This document shows positions 1-12,700 of a stretch of DNA of 64,000 nucleotides, piece after piece. Source of the DNA: Argopecten irradians (lineage: Eukaryota > Mollusca > Bivalvia > Pectinida > Pectinidae). The stretch lies in contig NC_091138.1 of assembly GCF_041381155.1 (NCBI RefSeq), forward strand, positions 20,151,255 to 20,215,254, written 5' to 3'. Position 1 is the first letter of the stretch, and each line of letters opens with the position of its first letter. The notes under the pieces were generated by a model that saw nothing but the letters and a program-made list of their open reading frames with translations, did not search any database and was not told the DNA's origin. A program made the position numbers and the translations under genes.

Positions 1-790
1 TAAAATGCAAAATTATTAAAGAATAACGGGTTTGTACAATAATAAATGTGAGTAATTGGCAAACTTGATAATGTTATCCCATCAAAACTATTAGATTTTG
101 TTCATGATATGCAATGCAGGTTTAAGCAACATTAACATTGTAACTAAGGGGATTCCACACAAAAAACAAGTTTTCTGTTAATTTTCTTGTAACGAACAAG
201 CAATAACGACTACAGTAGTAAATTTAACGTAACTGTTGTGCAATATTATAAAGACGTATGTCTTTTGGATTGCACTGAAAATATCATTTTCGGTGGAAAT
301 ATGATTGAAAAATGCACGTTGTCACTGACGCGAACATTCAATTATTTGAAAAGAAATCAAATATTCGGCATCGTGTTTGGTCATATCATCTCTGAATTAT
401 CGTTTCATAAAAACATAGACAGAGATAACACATATGATGTTTTGAGAAAAAGGTACTTACCCTGTAAAACTACTACAGAATTTTTGTTTTTATCTGCTTC
501 ATGGAGGCAGGGATAGCGTAAAGTTGTCAATGGATACGAGTTTGCGCGAAGCCGATATCCGGTTGTAGGTGAATACATTTTGCTGTTTTGAAACAAAACG
601 GAAAATAAGATAAATTTTATTTGACTGTTTTTTTTGTAAACCACTTAACTTGAGAAACAAATATACAAGATACATTTTTAAATTCAAATACGTTACGAGT
701 AGTCAACAAATTGCAGAAAGTAAATTAAAATATTTTACTTCATTTCGTTTTGTTATAGAGCATGCTAATTTTATATTTGCACACAACAAA
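1..790. other. Upstream region of AP5Z1, no gene seen
   Basis: This AT-rich stretch lies 5' of the AP5Z1 start codon and should contain its promoter and 5' UTR. Open frames of 60-90 codons occur on both strands but resemble no family I know and lack splice-phase support. I found no clear TATA box, tRNA or repeat. Confidence 0.4.
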
Positions 791-3700
791 ATGGCGACGC
801 CCATGAATCAGATGATTGACAATATTTTTCTTCAAGCTAAGTAAGTGTAGTATTTTTGCCTCAATATTTTTATGTGACAATTGTTTAGATTGATTGGTTA
901 GAAACAACCCGTTATTTTGTGCGTTTGGTTACTGTGTTTAAACTACTCTATGCTAAATACAAATTGTTAAAACTGTTCAAAAAATGTGGGTGTGTCGATC
1001 TGTCTGACAAAACCTCGCATACCTGAATGTGTGAGTCGATCATTGGTGATCAGGTTACTCAATCGACAGAGCTTTCAGTATAAAATAGGAAAAACAGCTG
1101 AAAAACATAATAATATAATTTTAGGCAAAGCCTATCTGAGAGCGCAGCAGTTGATCCATTCTTTCGTTTGTTGTTTTTTAAATGTGTAACTAAATAGAAA
1201 TATGCCAGGGCCGTTTTCGATTATACGGTTTGGCTGGTTGGACCTAGTTGTTCGTTTATTAATTAAAGATGGACCTGGTGATTTTACATTGTTTTCAGAC
1301 GAGCCTTGGCAAAGCCCTCACAGGCCTGTTTCAAAAACTGCAGGTCCGTCAGGACTTATAGGAGATTTCAGAAAAGAAAAGATGGCGTGACGTCACAGAA
1401 AGTTTACATCCGGGTCCTCAAAGGTACAAACACAGTATGGCGACTAATAAAAACAATAACAGATACGTACATCGCTGCTACACAATCGATACTTTGACAA
1501 AAGTATACACATTCATACTTGCAAATTCCGATTTTAAAATTGTTTCTTATTGTTTCAGAGGTTACAGACATTTATATTTTTGTATTTACAATTGTTTATT
1601 GCTGAATATATTAATTTGTGTAGATAGAGTGTTGAAGCCAGCTTGCCAAGCGGTGTCGGGCCGTCACAGTACCCGTTTTTTCTTCACAGGTAGAAATCCT
1701 TGTTGTGAAAAAGTTATGAATAGATCATTGATTTTATTGTGTAACGTTTCTGTTATACATGAAAAACTTGTTCACAATACTATTAAATATAACGAAATGT
1801 GAACCACATTGCCAGACCACGGCCGCTCGTGCATGGAGCCTTCGCTGGTAGATCACCTCAGGACACAGCCCATAGTTGGGAATTTAATAATATAAATACG
1901 TAATTACCAACACATATCTCAATAAGTACTTGTAAAAGATATATATTTCGTTCTTTTCCGTGTATATCTTGCTTTAAAGGAATGCTATAAACCACTGTGT
2001 TACACTTATATGCAGATCTACGCAATGTACATGTTTACGTAAACGTATGGCTGCCGAGATCTCGAAAATTAAAATGGTGAAATCGTTCAGTTTTAATGCT
2101 GTAGAGTTAATCTTTTAATGTCTGTCGCTTTTATTCCATGGACTGCTAGTGAAGTCTCAAATTGAAGTGATATTACTTTAAAATAATTTGAATGCATGTT
2201 AGATAGACTACATTTAGATTTATGAATACAGATCGTAATACTGTAAATGCCGACCAGGACACATTGCGCACGGCTTCGAAAATCCTAAAATACTAAAAGT
2301 TTTGTTAAAAAATACGATAAAAAGTAACTATAAACTGACTCATTTGTATGTCATGAGCTAAAATCCAAAATTTCTGACGAACAAATTATCTAGAATACGT
2401 AATTTTGTGACTCTAAAAAAGGGCGAAATTCGAGATCTCGGCAGTACTGTACGTAATGGCTGCCGTGCGCTTGGGGTGATCTACGAAAGCAAACTTTAAT
2501 TTGGTGACAATCACACATCTTAAGGTGTTTTACAAAGTAAGACTAAGAAAACAGTGATCGTGCGGAACTTGGAATTTAATTTGTAATTTCAAGCTGATAT
2601 TTGCAATATTCTGTCAATGTTTACACATAATGGTGACCGTGTTTTTCCTCGTGGCGGCCGAAAATGGAGTATAAACATCGTAAAATATATGAATACCATA
2701 TATTTATATCTGTATATTATTGTTACATATTTTTATTTACACCTTTTGAAATTAAGATAAAGTAACAATTCTCGGATGGTCGTACTATTTATTACAATAA
2801 AATGTAAACAAAAATCGAAGCGGCTGTGTTCCCACCATGTTAATGTGTACAGATATATAGAGTTGTACCTTTGAGCGCCCGGATGTACCTTTGTGTGACG
2901 TCATCGCCATCTTTTCTGAAATCTCCTATACTTGAAATAATTACTTTAACCGACTGTTGTTCCGAATAAACGAAAACGGCCCAGGTAGATCTAAATAAAG
3001 GATTTCCAACGGCGAAAGAGTAATCTCCCCTGACAAACCAGTCTTATCGAAATTGACATGTGTTTTGTTTTTATTGCTTATTGTGTGCATTGACTAACTG
3101 TACTGCTAGAAACCATATATAGAATCATTAATCATAGCTTTGCTGAATTACTGGCATATAGTTTATGACAAGAAAAAAAATGTTGAACATAGGATACTTC
3201 TACTTTCACTTTCTGGAAAAATGTTGTGACTGTGGCTACAAATTATATCTCAATGTCATCTTCCGTTGCCAGACGGAAAATTCCGAAGCAACTGCTCACA
3301 TACTCCCATAACATGAGAGTCGACTGGTCAGCCGTTTTTTTATCGGACGTTATTTTGCTGACTGTCAACTCTCATTTCCGAAGGCCTAAAGAAGGCTTAA
3401 AGAAAAGTGCAATAATATCAATATTTCTTGCTCTAACAGTGATAACATTGATGTGTACTTAAAGTTTAGGTATTAATTATCCCATTTATCTAGGAAACCC
3501 ATAATTTGTGGCCTCATAAAATAGTATTTTAGCGGATTAGATATGACGAATCCCTTCTGTAACATTTTGACCTAGTTTCAAATATGGCGGCTGGTTACTA
3601 CAAAAAACGGAACGTGAATTCAAGCGGGCAGAATGCAAGTAAAAGTTAAGGCAGATCAAGCGTTTTGGGGACTTTGCAATTCGTTTTTTCTATTTACCGG

Positions 3701-6700
3701 GCGGATCGCTTTCATAATGAAGTTTTGTCTGGGTCATGAAAGTTTACGTTAGGAGATGTAAATATTTGTTTTAAATGGATTTTACGGCTGATTTTGTCAA
3801 AAAAATTGTTGATTTATGAAAAAGAGGTAGGTTTTTGACATTGATGACGATTTAAATATGATTTAAACGTTTTATATTGTCACAATCCAAACTTTGAAAA
3901 TGTTACCCTCAGCATCGAGTAAATGGCCTATCGGAAGTTAGAGGTTAGACACGACGTAATGTTCCAAAAGTGTCTCGTCGTGCTATACCTCTAACATTGT
4001 TGGAGTACTGCTCACGTTAAACGGCTTTTAAGTTAATATTCAGGACAAAATGTAATTGTTAGATTCAGGTAAGAATAAATTGGAAGGTTTGGCAGCCATC
4101 TTGGATTTTGATAGTTAATGTTTGTTATCGCTATTTCTCAGAAAGTACCAAATGGACAATTCTCAAATTTCATATGTAGGTTCCTCTTGGGCCCTAGTTG
4201 TGCATATTGCGTTTTGGGACTGATCGGTCAGCAAGATGGCCGCCAGGCAGCCATCTTGGATTTTGATAGTTAAAGTTTGTTATCGCTATTTCTCAGAAAG
4301 TACCGAAGGAATCATTCTCAAATTTCATACATAGGTTCCCCTGGGGCCTTAGTTGTGCATATTTTATTTTGGGACTGATCGGTCGACAAGATGGCCGCCA
4401 GGCAGCAATCTGATTTTGATAGTTAATGTTTGTTATCGCTATTTCTCAGAAAGTACTGAAGGGATCATTCTCAAATTTCATATGTAGGTTCTTTTTTGGG
4501 CCTTAGTTGTGCAAATTGCATTTTTGGGACTGATCAGTCAACAAGATGGCCGCCAGGCAGCCATCTTAGATTTCATCGTTGAAGTTTGGTATCGCTATTT
4601 CTCAGAAAGTACTGAAGGGATCATTCTCAAATTTCATATGTAGGTTCCCCTTGGGCCCCAGTTGTGCATAGTACCTTTTTGGACTGATTGGTCAACAAGA
4701 TGACCAACCGTCTGCCATCTTGGATTTCATCGTTGAAGTTTGTTACCGCTATTTCTCAGAAAGTACTCAAGCGATCTGTGGGTTTTTTTTTTTTTCATGT
4801 AGTATTTTTTAAAAAGTTTGAAAAGCAGGGAAAAGATCCCTCTTTCCATTGTCAGACATAGATCATTCTTAGGTGGGCGCCAAGATCCCTCTGGGATCTC
4901 TTGTTTCTCGCTCTTATCAATTTAGATTAATTGCATTTAATGAAGTAAACAATTAAAGATCAAGCATACAAATCCCTAGTTCGTCCAATATTAGAGTATA
5001 TATTGCTCATCAGTCTGGAATCCACATCTCACAAATCATTTCAGTCTTTCAGACATGCTTGACGACCTGAACTAGCCAACCCAACAACTCTATAGACTTC
5101 AAAGCAGACTAATCCTCTTTTATAAGATAGTAAATAATGACGAAGCTCTATACCCTTGTAACAGGGGGAGAATAGTGTGCCGCCAGCAGGGTTCGAACCT
5201 GCGACCCCGACTTACTGGTCCGCCACTCTACCGACTGAGCTAAAGGGAAATTCCCCTTGAGTGCGAAGCTAGAAGGCGACCATATCACTATGGCACTATG
5301 TACAATTAAGACCTGCTACACTACTCCCACCTTTCAAACGTGGTCGCCCCGAACACACATTAACCCAGGTTCTGTCTCCAACAGAGCCTCTTAATCTTGT
5401 ATAGCTTTCACTTGGAGTGGTCTACGGCACCAAATGTAACAGGGCGAGAGTAGTGTGCCACCAGCCGGGCTCGAACCCGCAACACCAGAGCCGGTCTACC
5501 GACTGAGCTAAAGGGAAATTCCCCCTAGCACGAAGCTAGAAGACGACCATATCACTATGTGCAAATTCTTATAAAAATGCAATTTTCTTTCTGTCCGCAA
5601 ACTATGTGGAATGTAACGACTGTCTTATGATGTCTCTTGATGGTATATTGAAGATGGCCGCTACTTTTTCTCCTCTCCTGTAACAAATGCAAACCAAGTG
5701 AAATTATCCACTAAAAGGAAATTCCAAGTTGTTTCAGTTCCATCCGAGTAGATTTGGCACATGGTTATTTCTGTACTTGATGAAGTTGTTTTGGTATGAT
5801 TCTACTAGATTGATGTCTCCTAAAAAAGCAGCAGAATTAGTCAACTAGACATTCCATATGTTATCTGCCAACTCCTAGAAAATCAAGATTAAGTACAAAG
5901 TACAATTAACTATTTAGAAATGTACATGGTCCAAAACAAAAAAGGTATATGAGTCACCAGATAGCAGTTTGATACCCAACTTCATCAACATTAGAGGTAT
6001 AACATTAGGAGACACTTTTGAAACATTACATTGTGTTTAACAAAATAATGTCCGATAAAAAATAGGCTGATAACTCAATCATCAATTGACTCTTACGTTA
6101 TAGGAGTATCAGATATACCACTATGAAAAATTGATAAATAGTTTGAAAGAGAACTGATGAACTGAATGTTTTCAGTTACCATTGGTGTATTATGCATTCA
6201 TACAGTTTCTTATTTAAACACAAGAATTCATAATTTGTGATATTATCAATGCTTGTAGACTTGAAGTTAGTAATGCTTTTACAGAAAGGCCAAAAAATAA
6301 CATGTCTGTTTAGGGTTACACTGGCAAAAAAATAGGGTCAGTAGGTCTGGAGGATTTTTTTTAGTGTCTTTCACTCTAAAATAATGGCCGGAACCAGAGT
6401 CTGAGATCGAAATCCCGGGTTTAATTTTTTTTTCGTAGAAAAGTGGGAAAAAACCAGACATATTATTTTTTTGGCTAAATCAGTTTTGCTTCTGCAGTTT
6501 TTGGATGTATATAATTTTACAAACTCATATTAATATTATTGATATTTCATTTCAGAAATGCAACTCAAGAAGAAATTGATAGTATTTGTTCTGTAATACT
6601 TGATAGCCTCTACGTGCCAGAACAGTCTGGTGAAAGTTTGAATCTTCTGAGACAACTTTTCCTCATTCTTCACGTATCACAAACAGAACCATGGTAAAAA

Positions 6701-9700
6701 TTTAGAATTCATTTTCATATTGTCATATTTGGAGAATGTTCTTTGTTAAATGAAGTATATATTTTAATTGCAAGAAGGATAAAAAAGTTATTGATTTATA
6801 TTGTTACTGATAGATTGATATTAAAGTCATAATACTGAAGATTGTCTTTTAGTAAATTGGATGTAAATTGCTAAAACTTAATGCAATTAATCTGAACAAT
6901 GTTTTCTTTTTGCTAGCCTACCCAAGAAGTTCTTGGCTACAATGGTAAACATGGTTAGTTCAATGGATAAAGAGAAAACCAAAGAATGTTTGTTGTGTGA
7001 ACAAATGATGACAGAGTTGTTACCTCGAGACAGAGAAGAGCTTGGGCCAGATTTCTACACGGAGGACGAACGTGTTGATCCAAAATCTGTAGCCAACTCA
7101 TTCACACTTTACAGAATCCAGGTGAGTGCTCGTGGTTTTTTAGTCCCCTGACGGTGGAACAGGAGGAGACTATAGTGTTAGTTCCCGTCTGTCTGTATGT
7201 CCAGGTTTCGTTTCCAGATGATAACTTGAGAAAAAATAAACAGATTTTGATCAAACTTCACACAAAAGTAGCATATGAGAAAATACAGCTTGGGATTGAA
7301 TTTTGGATCAAAAAGTCAACTACAAAGGCACTGTTACTAAAAATAGATTTTTTCACTAAATATTAGTTTCCAGACAATAACTCGAGAAAACATCAACATA
7401 TTTTCATCAAACTTCACACAATGGTAGCATATGAGAAAATACAGCTTGGGATTGAATTCGGGGTCAAAAGGTCAACTAAAAAGATCACTATTCCTAAAAA
7501 TAAATTGTTTCACAAATTTTAGTTTCCGGATGATAAGTTGAGAACACATCAATGGAATTTGTTCAAACTTCAAACAATGGTAACATAGGGTGATAACATA
7601 GCTTGGGATCGAATTTGGGGTCAAACGGTCACTGTTACAAAAAATAGTTTGTGTCACAAATTTTCGCTTCCTGACATTAACTTTAGACAGAATTTGTTCA
7701 AACTGCATACAATGAGAACATAACTAAGCAATAATAACTGGCCATAGAATAGAAAAATGTAATTGACGGCAGGGGAGGTGTGTACTTTGCAACACTTACT
7801 GTAAGCTTGTTGCTAAAGCTTTGAGGTATGTGTTACAGAATCCAGTTGAGTGCTTATGATTTTATTGTTAAATCTTGGAGATGATGGAGAGGTCAGAATA
7901 CCAACAAGATCATTACATTTTATATGGATGATTGACTCTGAAATAGCCCCTGAATGTGTCCTTACCATATACCCCTTTTGAGTGTTTATTGACTTGGAAA
8001 ATGTGCTCAAAGTAGTGTGTAGAGTGTTACTTAAAACAGCTGCCATATTGATTTGTCTTGTGATAATCTTAACACGACTTAAAACTAGGATCTTACTATT
8101 TGATTCTCGCTTGAAAATTGAGTTCTATTTCAGGGGAACAGAAACAAATGCATTGAAAAATTAATTCCCCAGGCTGTGAGGTAGGTTTCTTTCTATAATT
8201 TTTCATCATTATTTACAATTTATCAAGATTAGATATGCTATAAACAATAAATGTAAGATTTTTATATAAATACCAGGTATGTTTTTCTACAAATAATGAC
8301 TATAATTCAATAAAATAATATAAAACTTTAAGGATTAATATATTGTTTCTCCTCTTTAGATGGATGAGCAGTGAGAATGTGGACCCTGTTGTACAGAGAC
8401 AGGCTTTCTCTTTCCTTGTGGCAGTCTCTCTCCAGCATCGCCTCCTCCTTACAGAAGGTACAACATATTTCTCTGATGTAGATGTAAATACTAGAGAATA
8501 ATACTGAAGTAACTCTGCAATGAAATTTCTTAAAGATTATTTAAAAGCTGCTTCTTAGTGATTTTAAAGCTTACGCATCTATGTTTACGTATGTAGGAAA
8601 TATAAAGCAGTGCAGTAAGAGTGTTTCTGATTGGATAATGTAGACAATATAAAGCAGTGTAGTAAGAGTGTTACTGATTGGATGATGTAGTGTTTCTGAT
8701 TGGATGATGTAGGCAATATAAAGCAGTGCAGTAAGAGTGTTTCTGATTGGATGGTGTTGGCAATATAAAGCAGTGTAGTAAGAGTGCTTCTGATTGGATT
8801 TAGGCAATATTAAGCAGTGCAGTAAGAGCGTGTCCGATTGGATGATGTCCGCTAGTCTACAACAGGCCCCCAATCCATACTCAAGAAAGATATTCAAGAA
8901 GGAGCAGAACAGTGTGGTAACAGAGGTGGATGGAACACCTAGTAGGAACTTCTTTACAGTCCTCAATATCGGTAAGGTTATTTTCATTGTAACAACTGTT
9001 AATTATTGAAACCATTATTGGTAGTCATTAACAGGTGATTATGACAATGATCAAATGATTAAATACACAGATTTAACATTGTTTATACACATTTACTGTT
9101 ATCATGGCAATTAATTTTGTCAATGTAACCTTTGCACTCCACGTAGAATAAAGTGAGTGACATAGAAGATGTAATTTCAATTAGATATCTGTTTGTCAGT
9201 GTAACCATGAAAACTGTTTATCAATGTAACCATGGCAACTGTGTCAACTGTTTATTAATATAACCATGGCAACTGTTTATCAGTGTAACCATGACAACTG
9301 TTATCAATGTAACCATGGCAACTGTTTGTCAATAAAATCATTTAAACTGTAATCAGTGTAACCATGACAGCTGTTTATCAATATAACCATGTCAACTGTG
9401 TATCAATATAACCATGGCAACTGTTTATCAATATAACCATGACAACTGTTTATCAATATAACCATGGCAACTGTTTATCAATATAACCATGGCAACTGTG
9501 TATCAATATAACCATGACAACTGTTATCAATGTAACCATGATGACATTTTATCAGTGTAACCATGACAACTGTTTACCAGTGTAACCATGTCAACTGTTT
9601 ATCAGTGTAACCATGTCAACTGTTTATCAATATAACCATGGCAACTGTTTATCATTGAACCATGACAACTATTTATCAATATTACCATGATAACTGTTTA

Positions 9701-12700
9701 TCAAGTTATATGTAACCAGTACAACTGTTTATCAATATAACCATGACAACTGTTACTCAGAGTGACCATGACAACTGTTAATCAGTGTAACCATGACAAC
9801 TGTTTGCCTGTGTAACCATGACAACTGTTTGCCTGTGTAACCATGACAACTGTTTATCAGTGCAACCATGACAACTGTTAATCAGTGTAACCATGACGAC
9901 TGTTTGCCTGTGTAACCATGACAACTGTTTATCAGTGCAACCATGACAACTGTTAATCAGTGTAACCATGACAACTGTTTGCCTGTGTAACCATGACAAC
10001 TGTAATCAATATAACCATGACAATTGTTTTTCAGTGTAACAATGACAACTGTTTATCAGTGTTACCATGGCAAAATATAAATAATTTGGCTTGATTTACT
10101 ATACAGGTCAGTACTACACAGATGACCAGTTCCTGAACATTTACAGTTTCTCCATGCTCTATAAATGGCTTCACCACTGTTTTACTGTGAATGCTTCGAC
10201 GACCAGAGAGAGCGACCAGTCAGACACAAAGTCCAGCTCCTCACCCGTCCACAGAGTGTTTGATGTGTTGGTCAGCAAGTCCATAGACTACTGTTTTAGG
10301 ATCCTTGACCAGTGTGACAGAAGTAGGTAAAACAGTAGCACACAAAATCACAGAAATTTGTTGTCATGGCAACAAAAAAGAAGCTTGTGAATGACTGATA
10401 TATTGTTTCATTTCCATGAAAATTGGTGTATAAGTTTTTGAGGGATGCCAAAGTCAATAGTATCATTTTAAACATCTCTTTATTGTCATGATAATAAAAT
10501 AGAAGTTTTTAATTTCATAATATTATGTAAATGCTTTTGGGTAAAGAAGACCATATTAACAGATGATTGATCTATAATTGATCTGTTGATGGATCATTTG
10601 TAGATCTATTGGCTGGTTCCTACTGATCTCGGATTTACAGGAGATACTTTCATTATTATGAGTTTTCTTACAGAACCAAAGATGCAGTGTGACCAAGAAT
10701 TACAGAATGCTGTAAGTATGATGTTTTATAGCTTTGTTGGATTAAAAATTAAGTAAACAGACTTAAACAGAATGATCTTGATCTTGTTTCAATGTCTCCT
10801 TGGCAATTTTCATTGTCTCCTTATGACTATTAAATTTCGTTGACCTGGTTTCAATGTCTCCTTGAGACTGTGAATGTCCTTGACTTTGTTTTTATTTTTC
10901 TCCATGGAAACTGAATCCGTTGGTATTAATCATGTATCAATGTTTCCTTATGACAGTTACATGTCCTTGACCTTGTTTCAGTGTCTCCTTGAGACTGTCA
11001 ATGTCCTTGACCTTGTGTGTAAGATTGACACTGGCCAGATATCCAAAGTTTTCCAGGAGATTAGACGACTCTACAACAGACTTTCTCAGGACTTTAGCAA
11101 GTCTCGCCTACTGTTGCCAATTCTGCAATTCTACATGAATCATAGTAAGTGTGTTTGCTGAAAACAACTTCAATTCAATGTGTATAAAAATGTTATTTTG
11201 TTTAATCGTTCCATAGCTAATTATTTGACCAATAGTCAAGGTCAAACGGATAATAGATCTTTTATTGAATCAACTTATAAGTGTAAGGCCTAAGGTCAAG
11301 ATGATTGGCCCTGGATATGCTGCAGTAAAGAGCTACAAAGTATTTTCATAGTTTCAAGGAATCTACAAATATACTCAATGTGAAAATGCTTTATCTCCCA
11401 GTTCATCTACAAGGTTCATGTTACCATTAATTTAGGTAAAGCTGTACTCCACGACCCCCAGGAGTCCTATAAACTGGTATTCCACACGGTGCTGGCTAGG
11501 AACTTTATGGACAATGCTTTGATGTTTGACCTGGTCATGTTTCTCCAGCAGAACCTCGAAGCACTATGTCATGACACCAAAATTCTTACAATTTTCTTTC
11601 CAAATATCTTCAAGGTTTGTGTGAAGGTTTCAGGACAAAAATTCTCCTCATTTCTTCTATAATATTTGTGTAACATCAGGTAAGGCTCTGGAAAAACCAT
11701 TATTTGAAATTATTTCTTTTTAATGTAAACGTATATCATAATAATGACAATTATCAGTTACATATCATTTAAAAAGTGCTGCATTTTAGGTATTCTATTA
11801 TATTTTAGAAAAATGACACCTGATAAAGAATGAATATAATATTGAGTAGAATAGGATTCTGAAGATATTGTATAGATGTTAAAATGATTGCTTTTGATTC
11901 TGACAGATTCTAGCCTGGAACCCTCGGACATACTTGAGTGAATTTCAAGACCTATTACCGGCCCTGATGTCGCCAGCTACTGCACTAGAGGTCAATACAT
12001 TGTTTGAGCTTGTAGGACAAGGTTTGGTATACAACACTGTCTGCATCTTCAATATTTAATCCAGTTTCTTCACATACATCTTCTCATTCAGTCTTTTGGC
12101 ATATATATTAATAATCTCTTTTGATATGTATATACTGTCTTTAACACATGTTCTCTTCAAAAATGCTCTTTTCATGCATATATACTCTCTTAAAGGGACA
12201 TGAACCTAAATAAACCATGTAAATTTGAGTAAATACATATTTAAGACGTGTCAGATACCTTACTAAGTAATATATGTCAACTATTGTGCAAATGTGTCAA
12301 ATAAAATAATTATGATGGAAATTCCATCTTTCTGTATTTTGAACAAATTCCGATAGAAAACAGTGTACGTCAAGAGTCAGTAACGTGCGCGATTGGGAAA
12401 GTAGTTAAATATAAATAGATCACTGAAATGCATGAGACGAGAGCAACTCCACACTTTATACTTGCGTGATGTACATATGTGCAATAAGTCAGGAACCTCC
12501 CTTCGCGGTACCCTGTCGAATGAAAAGTTTTGTTTGACTTTTGACTTATCATTCTTACGCTAAATACAAATTGTTTTATAACAAATATAGCTTAAACTCC
12601 ATTTGTCAACCATTGTAAATTTGAAAATAATCTTAAAATGTGGAAAACTAATATTCCTTGTCATGTCAGCAAGTTTGTTGTTCATTATAATCTTGTTTTC

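Noticed and set aside
238-844. Frames of 60-92 codons left of AP5Z1
   Set aside because: No family resemblance or splice support; only the end of one (791-840) is coding, as AP5Z1 exon 1.
1437-1802. 121-codon frame inside the foldback element as a transposase
   Set aside because: No transposase motif, no DDE/D pattern, and low-complexity composition.
5163-5250. Possible tRNA gene on the minus strand
   Set aside because: The A and B boxes are good but the acceptor stem does not pair, and a second degenerate copy follows with the same tail, so it is a SINE-like repeat.
8571-8987. 138-codon minus-strand frame
   Set aside because: It is antisense to AP5Z1 exon 6 and its tandem repeat; no family resemblance.
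9778-9999. 73-codon minus-strand frame with SCHGCTDKQLSWLHRQ repeats
   Set aside because: A product of the AP5Z1 intron 6 minisatellite.
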